DNA of 52,173 bases from Bacteroidia bacterium (GCA_030430205.1 JAUIGE010000042.1:1-52173); one strand, 5' to 3'; positions 8,451 to 17,301 are shown, counted from the stretch's first letter. A program made the numbers and translations. The notes: generated by a model not told the origin, from the letters alone.

Positions 8451-8951
8451 ATGGAAAATCAACTGATAGAAAAAATAAAAGAAAGCAACTTCCACGATAA
8501 GATCGTTGATGTACGCTCCTATGCCGGTGAGATGACAATCGTGGTTCATTCTCAGGATATAGTGGCAGTCTGTAAAAGCCTGAAAGAGCAATTTGGCTTT
8601 TCATACCTGGCAGATATTTCCACAGTGGATCATTATACGGATGAGAATCGCTTCGAAATAGCCTATAATATCGTGAATATGGCGGATCGTCAGCGATTGC
8701 GTATCAGCACTTTTGTGGAAGAAGATGACCCGAGCCTGGATTCGGTGATCCCTGTCTGGGGCGCGGCCAATTGGTTTGAGCGCGAGGCATGGGATATGAT
8801 GGGGATCCGATTCAATGGCCATCCTGATCTCCGCCGGATTTTCCTGCCGGAAGACTTTGAGTACCATCCCATGCGGAAAGAATTTCCGCAGCTGGGGATT
8901 CCAGGCACCCTGGAGATGCCGGAAAAAGATCCTCCGAAGGATTATAAATAA
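8451..8951 (+). CDS. nuoC: NADH-quinone oxidoreductase subunit C, isolated
   Basis: This is the 30-kDa subunit of respiratory complex I. It has the family signature ANWFEREAWDMMGIRFNGHP and the C-terminal LPEDFEYHPMRKEFP and GIPGTLEMPE. The length of 166 residues fits the stand-alone NuoC form rather than a NuoCD fusion. In most genomes nuoC sits between nuoB and nuoD; here no other nuo gene is visible. After the stop codon an overlapping ATG at 8951 opens only eight sense codons before a stop, so there is no nuoD. The operon seems to have been broken, or this is a separate copy. Confidence 0.9.
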   Translation: MENQLIEKIKESNFHDKIVDVRSYAGEMTIVVHSQDIVAVCKSLKEQFGFSYLADISTVDHYTDENRFEIAYNIVNMADRQRLRISTFVEEDDPSLDSVIPVWGAANWFEREAWDMMGIRFNGHPDLRRIFLPEDFEYHPMRKEFPQLGIPGTLEMPEKDPPKDYK

Positions 8952-8962
8952 TGAGCAAAATA

Positions 8963-8989
8963 AGTGGTTCCGGTTAACCGGGGTCCACT
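8963..8989. terminator. Palindrome between nuoC and the DinB-like gene
   Basis: A perfect 12-bp palindrome (ccggttaaccgg, 8970-8981) lies inside a second pair of arms, agtgg (8963-8967) and ccact (8985-8989). It stands between two converging genes and would make a strong hairpin in either transcript. No T-run follows, so termination is only a suggestion. Confidence 0.45.
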
Positions 8990-8997
8990 CTTCCGCC

Positions 8998-9456
8998 TCA
9001 AACTGATCTCAGGAAAAAGATGTAATCTGTGGAAGGTGGGGCAATCCCCTGCTCGCGCATGCGCGCTACGACCTGCCCACGGTGGTGGGTCGAGTGATTG
9101 ACTACATGGGCCAGGATTTGTATCCAGGGAGTTTGAAAGGCTTCGCCTTGAGTGGTGGTGTACTGTGCGATTCCTTTCGCCAGCTCTTCATCTGAGCGAT
9201 CGCGGAGCCAGCTCATGATCTCCTCATGAATGGCATGCATTCGACTGTAGAGACTTGAAAGAGGATATTCCTCCCAGGGCATGGTTTTCATGCTGCCCGT
9301 TTGGATACGTTCAAACCATATTTTCTCGGCATTGACGATATGATTGAGCCAGTGATGAACCTTTTCATCGCGGATGTCATGCTTCACAAGCTCACTGAGA
9401 ACCAGTTGATTGGCCCAATTATCATAGGCAAACATATCCAAAAAATACGCTTTCAT
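8998..9456 (-). CDS. DinB/YfiT-like four-helix protein
   Basis: The 152-residue protein has the DinB-like metal-binding histidine pattern: one His in HIVNAEKIWFERI (about residue 40) and two more in HVVNHSTHHRGQV near residue 125. DinB/YfiT-like proteins are four-helix bundles with a divalent metal, and many are thiol-dependent transferases; the specific reaction here is unknown. The gene lies downstream of the beta-propeller lipoprotein on the same strand, with a heptamer repeat array filling the gap just before its start codon. That array may affect its expression. Confidence 0.85.
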   Translation of the reverse strand: MKAYFLDMFAYDNWANQLVLSELVKHDIRDEKVHHWLNHIVNAEKIWFERIQTGSMKTMPWEEYPLSSLYSRMHAIHEEIMSWLRDRSDEELAKGIAQYTTTQGEAFQTPWIQILAHVVNHSTHHRGQVVARMREQGIAPPSTDYIFFLRSV

Positions 9457-9476
9457 GATAGCTCCATTTTACAACT

Positions 9477-9570
9477 CTCTTATCTCTTATCTCTTATCTC
9501 TCCTCTCTGCTCTCTGCTCTCTGCTCTCTGCTCTCGCCTCTCGCCTCTCGCCTCTCGCCTCTCGCCTCTC
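9477..9570. repeat. Heptanucleotide tandem array A
   Basis: Thirteen 7-bp units in unbroken phase: ctcttat three times, ctctcct once, ctctgct four times, ctcgcct five times, then a partial ctc. The array starts 20 bp before the DinB-like start codon and ends at the stop codon of the upstream lipoprotein gene (tca at 9569-9571 on the plus strand). Unit sequence changes stepwise along the array while the period stays at seven. Confidence 0.95.
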
Positions 9571-10504
9571 AATAAAAATCCAAAAATTCCTGATAAATCA
9601 TCCCATCCTGCATACCGGGAATCCACAGGCACTTGTTGAGTGCATCAAATGCAAAATCAGCGGGACCACCAATGCTGTTTTCCAGGTTCATCAACCAGGT
9701 TTCTTTCGTATTGATATCGTAATAACGCAATCTTCCTTCTCCATTCCCCCAGTCAGAAAAGACAATATATTTGCTTTCTATAAAAACGACCCCGTCATAA
9801 CTGCCTGTTGGAGTTTCCAGTACTTCTATCGGTCCGGGACTACCGTTGGGATCATCGGAAGGATACATGATCGCCACTCTGCCATTTCCTTCCCCATTGC
9901 TTCCAAAGCCTACGAGAAATGTAATGTCAGTAAGCGGGTCGCAATACAGGCCGTTTACGCCCACAAAATTATCAGGGAGCGGAATTTTCCCCACTTCCCC
10001 ACTTCTGACATTGAGGGTAAAAATCAGGTTTAAGTCTGTATCTGAAATAAGCAATTCACTAGCAGATTTTGCAGTAATATCATTCAGAAAACTCGCTCCA
10101 TAGGATAGAAATTCGTAGGTCTGAATCAGCTCACCGCTTTCACTTTTGAATGCTTTGACTTTGTCGATATCAGCGACATATATGGTGCCGTTAATTTCAG
10201 CCATCCCTTTGGGAGCGTTCAAATCCGTGATAAAGCGCTCCATTTGCATTTCCCCACTGGTGCTAAGTTTAGAAATATACCCATCCAGATCTTCTGATTT
10301 AGGGGCAAGTTCCAAACCGACATTAGAGACAAACATATTTGAGCGAGTCAGCAAAACGGATTCGGGGGAATTGAATCCAGCTATTATCAGGCCCTGGGGG
10401 ATGATTTTCTTTTCACCTCCAGCCTCTTCGCCATTAAGATTACTCGTACTCTTACATGCTACCAGCACCAGAAGTACCAACAGGAAAGGGAAAAAAGATT
10501 TCAT
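9569..10504 (-). CDS. Beta-propeller lipoprotein (SMP-30/NHL-like)
   Basis: A lipoprotein signal peptide ends in LLVLVAC, with cysteine at residue 17. The remainder resembles six-bladed propellers of the SMP-30/gluconolactonase/NHL type: FNSPESVLLTRSNMFVSNVG, LNAPKGMAEINGTIYVAD, NGLYCDPLTDITFLVGFG, and ends GGPADFAFDALNKCLWIPG. Such proteins often bind sugars or act as lactonases, but no catalytic set can be assigned. The start lies 10 bp after the E2 gene stop, so it is probably in the same transcript. The stop codon touches the heptamer array. Confidence 0.75.
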   Translation of the reverse strand: MKSFFPFLLVLLVLVACKSTSNLNGEEAGGEKKIIPQGLIIAGFNSPESVLLTRSNMFVSNVGLELAPKSEDLDGYISKLSTSGEMQMERFITDLNAPKGMAEINGTIYVADIDKVKAFKSESGELIQTYEFLSYGASFLNDITAKSASELLISDTDLNLIFTLNVRSGEVGKIPLPDNFVGVNGLYCDPLTDITFLVGFGSNGEGNGRVAIMYPSDDPNGSPGPIEVLETPTGSYDGVVFIESKYIVFSDWGNGEGRLRYYDINTKETWLMNLENSIGGPADFAFDALNKCLWIPGMQDGMIYQEFLDFY

Positions 10505-10514
10505 AAATTGTTGA

Positions 10515-12125
10515 TTAAAGCAAAATCCGTACGGGTTCTTCCATCATTTCTTTAAAGGTAACAAGGAAGGCAGCGCCTTTTGCGCCATCGACCACACGGT
10601 GGTCACAGCTCAAAGTCACTTTCATCCTGTTGCCGGGAACAATCTGGCCATCTTTGACGACCGGGACTTGCTTAATGGCTCCTATAGCCAGGATACATGC
10701 ATCGGGCGGGTTGATGATGGCAGTGAATTCTTCAATGCCAAACATGCCCAGGTTAGATACAGTAAAGGTATTTCCTTGCATCTCTTCGAGGCTGAGCTTC
10801 TTGTCGCGGGCTTTGCCCGCGAGAGACTTGGCATCCGCCGAGATGGCACTCAGCCCTTTTTGATCCACAAAGCGGATCACAGGCACAACCAGGCCTTCGG
10901 GCACAGCCACAGCCATGCCGATATGGATATGATGGTTGTAGCGAATACGATCGCCCATCCAGGAGGCGTTGATGTCCGGATGCTTGCGCAGGGCAGCAGC
11001 GACAGCTTTGATCGCCATATCATTGAAAGATATTTTGGCTGGAGCCACCTCATTGAGTTGCTTGCGGGCAGCGATGGCGTCATCCATATCTATCTCCATG
11101 GTGAGATAAAAATGAGGTGCCTGGAATTTGCTTTCGCCCAGGCGGCGCGCGATGGCTTTGCGCATCTGGCTGAGCTTGACTTCTTCGAAGCTTTCCTGAC
11201 CTGCCACAGCCAAAGGCTGCATGGGCGCTGATGTTGCCGGGCTTGCAGCCGCCGTTTCCTTGAAGTTTTCAATATCGCGCTTCACGATGCGCCCGTCGGT
11301 ACCGGAGCCGGTCACCTTGGCGAGGTCGATGCCTCGCTCTTTGGCCATAGCCTTCGCCAAAGGCGAAGCCTTGCTCCGTCCATTGCTGGACACAGTTTCT
11401 CCCCCACTTGTACTTGAACTCGTACTTGAACTCAAACTCTTACTCTCCTCCACTTCCACCTGAGGCGCAGCCTCAGCTTCAGCCTGCACCATCGGAGCAT
11501 TCAGCAAAGCTGAAATATCCGTTCCTTTTTCTCCAATCACCGCCAGCAAAGCGCCTACTTTGATAGCAGAGCCTGCCTCAACGCCGATATGCAGGAGAGT
11601 TCCCTTGAAGGGGGATTCAAAATCCATCGTGGCTTTGTCCGTTTCAATCTCTGCGAGCAGATCTCCATTATCAACAGCGTCACCTACTTTTTTGTGCCAT
11701 GCGGCGATGGTGCCTTCTTCCATGGTATCACTTAGGAGGGGCATCTGAATGACGTTGGCATTTACCTTCACAGCCGGAGCGGCAGCCTGTGTGCTTACCG
11801 CTGCCGGAGCGGCGGGCGCACCCTTGCTTGCTTTTGCGGCAGGTGCTGTAGCGGTTTTTCCAGACAGATAGGCAGAGATATCTTCTCCTTTTTCCCCTAT
11901 GACAGCCAGCAATTTGCCGACGGTGAGGGCCTCACCTGCTTCCACGCCTATGTGCAACAAAACTCCAGCAAAAGGTGACTCAAAGTCCATCGTGGCCTTA
12001 TCTGTCTCGATCTCCGCGAGGAGATCCCCATTGCTAACTTTGTCACCTACTTTTTTATGCCAGGCCGCAATGACCCCTTCCTCCATGGTGTCGCTCAAAA
12101 GCGGCATATTGATAACTTCAGCCAT
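10515..12125 (-). CDS. pdhC: Pyruvate dehydrogenase E2, dihydrolipoyl acetyltransferase
   Basis: E2 core of the pyruvate dehydrogenase complex, passing the acetyl group from lipoate to CoA. Two lipoyl domains carry the motif ETDKATMDFESP, with lipoyl lysines at Lys43 and Lys164. An Ala/Pro linker, a Ser-rich linker, a peripheral-subunit-binding domain (SKASPLAKAMAKERGIDLAK) and the catalytic domain ending in DHRVVDGAKGA follow. The start at 12125 gives the usual MAEVINMPLLSDTMEEG; the longer frame adds nothing conserved. The Ser-rich linker is encoded by a hexamer repeat array. E3 (lpdA) lies 8 kb away on the same strand and E1 is not in the window. Confidence 0.93.
   Translation of the reverse strand: MAEVINMPLLSDTMEEGVIAAWHKKVGDKVSNGDLLAEIETDKATMDFESPFAGVLLHIGVEAGEALTVGKLLAVIGEKGEDISAYLSGKTATAPAAKASKGAPAAPAAVSTQAAAPAVKVNANVIQMPLLSDTMEEGTIAAWHKKVGDAVDNGDLLAEIETDKATMDFESPFKGTLLHIGVEAGSAIKVGALLAVIGEKGTDISALLNAPMVQAEAEAAPQVEVEESKSLSSSTSSSTSGGETVSSNGRSKASPLAKAMAKERGIDLAKVTGSGTDGRIVKRDIENFKETAAASPATSAPMQPLAVAGQESFEEVKLSQMRKAIARRLGESKFQAPHFYLTMEIDMDDAIAARKQLNEVAPAKISFNDMAIKAVAAALRKHPDINASWMGDRIRYNHHIHIGMAVAVPEGLVVPVIRFVDQKGLSAISADAKSLAGKARDKKLSLEEMQGNTFTVSNLGMFGIEEFTAIINPPDACILAIGAIKQVPVVKDGQIVPGNRMKVTLSCDHRVVDGAKGAAFLVTFKEMMEEPVRILL
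11406..11447. repeat. Hexanucleotide array inside the E2 linker
   Basis: Seven 6-bp units (acttgt, acttga, actcgt, acttga, actcaa, actctt, actctc) lie in frame in the E2 gene. On the coding strand they encode an alternating x-Ser peptide (ES KS LS SS TS SS TS) between the second lipoyl domain and the E3-binding domain. The units resemble the intergenic hexamer arrays at 25991 and 38545. Confidence 0.85.
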
Positions 12126-12189
12126 AAGATTTTTTCTAGATTGAATTGCCAGCCCGAAGGTAGGCAATCTATTTTTTTTTAAAAAGCTT

Positions 12190-13329
12190 TTAGCCCAAAG
12201 CTTGATTGAGGTCTGCGATCAGGTCATCGGCATCTTCAATGCCGACAGAAAGGCGGATCAGCGTATCGGAGAGCCCTGATTTCTCCCTTTCCGCTTTCGG
12301 AATGGAGGCATGCGTCATGCTGGCCGGATGGCCGATCAGTGATTCTACGCCTCCCAGGCTTTCTGCGAGCGCAAATAAATGCGTCCCGCTGAGCACTTTG
12401 AGGGCATTTTCCATGCTGTCTTCCTTCAGGGTAAATGAAATCATTCCGCCAAAGCCTTTCATCTGACGCTTCGCGATCTCATGGCCTGCATGATCTTCAA
12501 ACCCTGGCCAGTAGACTTTGCCTACTTTGGGATGATTGCGGAGAAAATGCGCTATTTTTTCGCCGTTCTCACAATGAGCCCGCATACGGATACCCAAAGT
12601 CTTGATGCCTCTCAGCATCAAAAAACAGTCCTGAGGGCCGGGAACAGCGCCGCATGAGTTTTGCAAAAACTTGATTTGCGCGTCCAGCTCTGCATCTTTT
12701 ACAATCAGACAGCCCATCACACAGTCAGAGTGGCCGCCCATATATTTGGTCATGGAGTGCAGCACGACATCAGCGCCCAGGTCCAGCGGATTTTGCAAAG
12801 CCGCAGAAGCAAAGGTATTGTCGACGACAGTCATCAACTTATTGGCTTTGGCGATATCTACCGCCGCGGCGATGTCAATGATGCGAATCAGCGGATTGGT
12901 GGGTGTTTCCAGCCAAAGCATTTTGGTATTTTCATTGATTGCAGCCTTGACATGGGCCATGTCCTGCATATCCACGAAGTGGAATTTGATGCCATATTTG
13001 GCGTAGACCTTGGTGAACATGCGGTAGGTACCGCCATAGAGATCATTGGTGGAGATGACTTCATCTCCAGGCTTGAGCAGCTTGATGATGGTATCGGTTG
13101 CGGCCATGCCGGAACCAAAACAACTGGCAAACTTGCCATTTTCCAGTTCAGCAAGTGCTTTTTCAAGCGCGCTGCGCGTGGGGTTTTGTGTACGGGCATA
13201 TTCATAGCCCTTATGATCTCCAGGCGCTGCCTGGACGTAGGTGCTGGTCTGATAGATGGGCGTCATGATCGCCCCTGTGGTTGGATCGGGCTCTACGCCC
13301 GCGTGGACTGCTTTTGTACCAAATTTCAT
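12190..13329 (-). CDS. Cys/Met metabolism PLP enzyme (cystathionine gamma-synthase or -lyase)
   Basis: This is a transsulfuration enzyme of the Cys/Met PLP family. The PLP lysine is in LHSMTKYMGGHSD; other family marks are YARTQNPTRSALEKALAELE, GSGMAATDTI, ETPTNP and HPASMTHASIP. From the start at 13329 (MKFGTKAVHAGVEPDP) the length is 379 residues, normal for the family. Cystathionine gamma-synthase and gamma-lyase are hard to separate by sequence; the C-terminal SDTLIRLSVGIED fits either. No other sulfur gene is near. It is divergent from the histidine kinase gene and probably heads the minus-strand run to the E2 gene. Confidence 0.9.
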   Translation of the reverse strand: MKFGTKAVHAGVEPDPTTGAIMTPIYQTSTYVQAAPGDHKGYEYARTQNPTRSALEKALAELENGKFASCFGSGMAATDTIIKLLKPGDEVISTNDLYGGTYRMFTKVYAKYGIKFHFVDMQDMAHVKAAINENTKMLWLETPTNPLIRIIDIAAAVDIAKANKLMTVVDNTFASAALQNPLDLGADVVLHSMTKYMGGHSDCVMGCLIVKDAELDAQIKFLQNSCGAVPGPQDCFLMLRGIKTLGIRMRAHCENGEKIAHFLRNHPKVGKVYWPGFEDHAGHEIAKRQMKGFGGMISFTLKEDSMENALKVLSGTHLFALAESLGGVESLIGHPASMTHASIPKAEREKSGLSDTLIRLSVGIEDADDLIADLNQALG

Positions 13330-13510
13330 GTATTTACAATTTCTATTTTGATAAAATCTACCATCACTTTTGAATGATCGAACGTCAAATTTAAACATCA
13401 TTTTCTCATTCGTAGCAAGGATGCCCTCATTTTGTAGGGAAAGGTTCTCATTTCCCCATACATATGGCTCTTATCAGGCCGATATTGATAGAAAATAAGC
13501 TATATTTTCC

Positions 13511-16465
13511 ATGCAAAAATCAATTATGAAACTTTCCATCCTATCTGGAATCCTGTTGATGCTTTTAAGCACCCAGTTCCTTCAGGCTCAAAATTCCCTT
13601 CCTTTTGACATCAAAAAAAAGCTGGATGCCGGAAAAGCAGCCCATGTTGAGGTATTCAGTAAATATGCTTCTACGAGCAATTGGGATGCTTCCAGCTTGA
13701 TCGTTTACACCCTTTCGTTACAGGAGGAAGCAGATGATCAGCACTTTTATCATATTCAAATAAAAAGGGTGTTGTTCGAAGAGGACAAAAATGAAAAGCG
13801 CTTTTCTTTTGACTCCTATCACCCACCTACAGATCATGATCTGTTTGAGGCACAGGAAGCCCTGGCCGGAGCGAGTTTCTGGTATCATCTGAATGAGTTG
13901 GATCCTATGGGAGATGCTTTTATCGAGCAAATATATGAGCAGGCATTGGGCCAAAAGGATGTCTCGCTCGAAAGGCAAAAGGCCATGATGGCTATTTATG
14001 ATGAATATTTTAGCAAAAATCTATTTCGACAGCACCTGGGCCAGATGCTGGGTTTCCCTTCGAAAAATCCTGCTCAGGCTCAGGTTTCATACAAATTACT
14101 CCACGATCTGCCTCACACCACACAGACAGTCATTAGTGGACAGCTTCATTACAGGCAGACGGATGATCTGAAGCTGAGCGATGTGGGCATATATATATAT
14201 GGCATAGACGACCGAAAACAAGCGCTGAAGTTGGAGAAAGATGGAAGTTTTCGTTTTTCATTTGAACTGTACGAGGCTTCCCGCGTCCATCTTTCGGTCA
14301 AAGGAGTGAAAAACCCGCTCATCCTCTTCCTGATGCCCGGAGATCATTTGCGCGTCCACATAAATCTGCTGGAAGCCTCTTCCGAAAAGCCATTTAATGA
14401 ATGGCTTGCAAAAGAAGCAGGTTTATCAAAGGAGGAATTGGATTTATTCGACAAGAATTTCTTATTCGACAAAAAGGAATTTAGCGAAATGTATAGCCAT
14501 ACGGTATTCAGTGGGGATAGAGCTGCTGAAAATGCCTTTATGCAGGAATATATCCAGACTTTCAGAGGTCAGGATTGGCGAGCCAGGCGCTTATTAAAGC
14601 CTAAAAAAGATCTTTTTTCATCCCGGTCAGCAGCAGAAATGCTCCTGGAAATTCAATCCGAACAAAAAGCCTCCCTGATTTTTTACGATGAAAAAGCACA
14701 TGATGGGTTTGCGCCCGCCTTTGAGGCCTTTTTCAAAACAGAAATGAGGTATTTCTATGATTTACAACAGGATAGCTGGGGGAAAAAGCGATCGAATGAT
14801 TTGGAATCTCTTTTGATCCCCCCTCCCCCACTGGAAGATCTTTTCCAGCTGAATGTTTCTGCATTTCATCTCGAAAGTTCATTTTGGTACAAAGAATACC
14901 TGAATTCCTTTTTTTATTATAAACTTTCCTTGACAAGCGCTCATGACTTTGAATCCGCTCCAAAGGGAAAAATCTCCGCTGAAAATCAATATCATTTCAT
15001 CTCTATGGTATTTGATGGCTATCCCAGGTACGTTAAGCAAGCTCAAATGCTGGTTGATTGCTACAAGGAAAAGAATATTAGTATTCACCTGCTGGATGAA
15101 CTGGCAGAAAGTTTTTTGGAAAACTGTCAGGATGAAAGCTTAAACAGGCCTGTAAGACAGGCTATGGAACGTGCCGACAACTTAAAACAAGGCATGCATA
15201 TTCCGCCTTTCATATTACAGGATACAGAGGGTCGAGAATTCGAACTTAACTCATGGCAAGGAGAAGCCTGCCTGCTGATTTTTTCCGCTTCCTTCACCCT
15301 GGATGAAATTCAGCTTTTCCAACAATTAAATGATGAATTTCCTGAACTTGAGCTTAGGCTGGTTGAACATCCCAATAAAGCCCAGAGGTTTCCCAGGGCG
15401 GGATATAGTTCCATTCCCTGGAATTTAATTCCGAGAATTATCGATTTAAATTCTTCCGAGGGAAGTTCTGAGATCCCATTTAGGGAAGCCAGCAGCTCTA
15501 TTCCCGGCACCAAATTTCCGCCCCAATTTGCTGGAAATCCGGGTTTATGGGCTTTGGATCTGGAGGGGAGTAAACGCTATTATGGTTTTTTAATAGATAA
15601 AGAGGGCATCATACAATCTGAATGGGGGGAAGACATATTAAGCCGTCCCGAAAACCTACTGCACAGAGCCAAATGGATAGTTTACAAGGACAAAAATGAC
15701 AATCCCTGGCTTGAGGCGGAGGTGCTCTGGCCGGTAGCTTTGTTTCTCCTGAGCTCTCCTATCTTGTTTTTTCTGCTTTTGCGGCTCTATCGCCGCCGCA
15801 CGCGCCGTCGCGAAGCCGCCCGTCGCCTCACCCTTGAGCGCGAGCTCAAAGGCATCCGTGCCCAGCTCAATCCGCACTTTCTTTTCAATGCCATGGGTTC
15901 TATCCAGAACCTGGTAGACAGCGCCAGACCGGAGGAGGCAAATCATTACCTTTCGCAGTTTTCTACCCTGATGCGACAGGTCCTCAGCCACTCCCAGGAA
16001 GAGATGATTCCGCTGGCTGATGAGGTCGACTTGCTACGCAACTACCTGGAGCTCGAAGCCCTCCGCCACCATTTCCAATGGGAAATCCAGATCGATCCCC
16101 GCATCGACATCCACAATACAGAAGTCCCCAGCATGATGCTGCAGCCCTATGTAGAAAACGCCATCCTGCACGGCATCGCGGGCATGGGGGCAGAAGGCAA
16201 GATTTTTATCAAAATCGACAAACTCAAGCAGCAACTCCTGCTAAGCATTGAAGACAATGGCATCGGCATTGAAAACACCCTTGCCCTCCAGGCCGAAAAA
16301 ATCACCCAGGGCAACGGCCTGGGCATGAAACTGACGCAGGAGCGCATGGAAAAATTAGGCCATCGCTATGGCGGCGATTTTCGCATCATGCTCCACGATC
16401 GCATGTATGACGAGCTTGCAGCTACCGGAACGCGGGTGGAGGTGTGGATTCCGACGGAAGATTAA
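13511..16465 (+). CDS. LytS-type histidine kinase with TlpA-like sensor region
   Basis: After a signal peptide (ending FLQAQ) the exported region of about 710 residues has the layout of Bacteroidota TlpA-type proteins: a beta-rich DUF4369-like part (about 205-290), a helical part, and a thioredoxin-like fold (about 562-720; IPPFILQDTEGREFELNSW). The redox CxxC is missing: SASFTLDE stands where active proteins have WASWCGPC. One transmembrane helix (about 737-758) is followed by a LytS-type kinase with phospho-acceptor His789 in LNPHFLFNAMGSIQNL, YVENAILHG, and ATP-binding DNGIGI and GNGLGM. It probably phosphorylates the LytTR regulator encoded next. Starts at 13511 or 13526 are both possible. 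Confidence 0.88.
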   Translation: MQKSIMKLSILSGILLMLLSTQFLQAQNSLPFDIKKKLDAGKAAHVEVFSKYASTSNWDASSLIVYTLSLQEEADDQHFYHIQIKRVLFEEDKNEKRFSFDSYHPPTDHDLFEAQEALAGASFWYHLNELDPMGDAFIEQIYEQALGQKDVSLERQKAMMAIYDEYFSKNLFRQHLGQMLGFPSKNPAQAQVSYKLLHDLPHTTQTVISGQLHYRQTDDLKLSDVGIYIYGIDDRKQALKLEKDGSFRFSFELYEASRVHLSVKGVKNPLILFLMPGDHLRVHINLLEASSEKPFNEWLAKEAGLSKEELDLFDKNFLFDKKEFSEMYSHTVFSGDRAAENAFMQEYIQTFRGQDWRARRLLKPKKDLFSSRSAAEMLLEIQSEQKASLIFYDEKAHDGFAPAFEAFFKTEMRYFYDLQQDSWGKKRSNDLESLLIPPPPLEDLFQLNVSAFHLESSFWYKEYLNSFFYYKLSLTSAHDFESAPKGKISAENQYHFISMVFDGYPRYVKQAQMLVDCYKEKNISIHLLDELAESFLENCQDESLNRPVRQAMERADNLKQGMHIPPFILQDTEGREFELNSWQGEACLLIFSASFTLDEIQLFQQLNDEFPELELRLVEHPNKAQRFPRAGYSSIPWNLIPRIIDLNSSEGSSEIPFREASSSIPGTKFPPQFAGNPGLWALDLEGSKRYYGFLIDKEGIIQSEWGEDILSRPENLLHRAKWIVYKDKNDNPWLEAEVLWPVALFLLSSPILFFLLLRLYRRRTRRREAARRLTLERELKGIRAQLNPHFLFNAMGSIQNLVDSARPEEANHYLSQFSTLMRQVLSHSQEEMIPLADEVDLLRNYLELEALRHHFQWEIQIDPRIDIHNTEVPSMMLQPYVENAILHGIAGMGAEGKIFIKIDKLKQQLLLSIEDNGIGIENTLALQAEKITQGNGLGMKLTQERMEKLGHRYGGDFRIMLHDRMYDELAATGTRVEVWIPTED

Positions 16466-16470
16466 TAGCC

Positions 16471-16542
16471 GTTTCGGGTTTCGTACCAGGCCAAAACCCG
16501 AAACCCGAAACCCGAAACTCAAAACCCAAAACCCAAAACTGT
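16471..16542. repeat. Heptanucleotide array B with inverted halves
   Basis: Between the kinase stop codon (16465) and the regulator start (16552) lie two units of gtttcgg/gtttcgt (16471-16484), a core accaggcc (16485-16492), then seven units of the opposite sense (aaacccg three times, aaactca, aaaccca twice, aaactgt; 16494-16542). The two halves can pair to form a hairpin in the kinase-regulator transcript. The core and its flanks recur in array C. Confidence 0.95.
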
Positions 16543-16551
16543 TCTTCCCCC

Positions 16552-17301
16552 ATGAAAGCAATCATCATAGAAGACGAAGCGGGCAACCGCGAAAACCTCC
16601 GGCGCATGCTGGAGAGATACTGTCCGGAGGTGGAGCTGGTTTCCAGCTGTGCTTCCGCGGCCCAGGGCCGCGAGGCGATACTGCAGCATGCGCCGGCAGT
16701 CGTTTTTCTCGATATCGAGATGCCTCAGGAAAATGGCTTTGAGCTATTGGAGAGCTTGCCGACGATCGACTTTGAAGTCGTTTTTGTCACGGCTTATGAT
16801 CAGTATGCTTTGCAGGCGATCAAGTTTTGCGCTTTGGATTATTTGCTCAAACCGCTTCATACCAAGGAGCTGAAAAGCGCCGTGGAAAAGGTAAAAGAGC
16901 GCTGGATGGCGCGCCGGGAAAACCAAAAGCTAAGGGCATTTTTGGATAATATCCAGACGCCAGATACCCAACGTAGGTTAGCCCTTCCCACAGCTGAAAG
17001 GGTTGATTTTGTTCAGGTAGGTCAGATTGTCCGCTGTCAGGGCGACAACAACTACACGCATTTTTTCTTCACCAATGGAGAAAAGCTATTGGTTTCCCGC
17101 ACCCTCAAAGAGTATGAAGAACTCCTCACTCCCTATCGCTTTATCCGCATCCATCAATCCCATCTGATCGCCTTGTCCCAGGTGGCATCCTGGGTAAAAA
17201 AAGATGGAGGCTACATTGAGTTGAAAGATGGAACCCAGCTGCCAGTCTCCCAGCGCAGGCGGGAGAAGGTGTTGAAGGCTTTGACTGGAGGCGGTAGCTG
17301 A
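16552..17301 (+). CDS. LytTR family response regulator
   Basis: A receiver domain (residues 1-120) carries acidic residues Glu7 and Asp8, phospho-acceptor Asp54 in VVFLDIEMP, and the conserved lysine in YLLKPL. The C-terminal LytTR DNA-binding domain includes VRCQGDNNYTHFFFTNGEKL, FIRIHQSHLIAL and LPVSQRRREKVL. The length of 249 residues is usual. The open frame reaches back to 16444, but that part translates the heptamer array, so MKAIIIEDEAGNREN at 16552 is the start. It forms a two-component system with the kinase gene before it. Confidence 0.93.
   Translation: MKAIIIEDEAGNRENLRRMLERYCPEVELVSSCASAAQGREAILQHAPAVVFLDIEMPQENGFELLESLPTIDFEVVFVTAYDQYALQAIKFCALDYLLKPLHTKELKSAVEKVKERWMARRENQKLRAFLDNIQTPDTQRRLALPTAERVDFVQVGQIVRCQGDNNYTHFFFTNGEKLLVSRTLKEYEELLTPYRFIRIHQSHLIALSQVASWVKKDGGYIELKDGTQLPVSQRRREKVLKALTGGGS

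Noticed and set aside
9455-10033. 192-codon plus-strand open frame starting in array A
   Set aside because: The first part is translated repeat and the rest is antisense to the beta-propeller lipoprotein.
12136-12173. Hairpin followed by a T-run between the transsulfuration and E2 genes considered as a terminator
   Set aside because: The T-run is on the plus strand while both flanking genes are on the minus strand, so it would not end their transcripts.
16444-16551. N-terminal extension of the LytTR regulator
   Set aside because: It translates the heptamer array and overlaps the kinase gene; the receiver domain begins at 16552.
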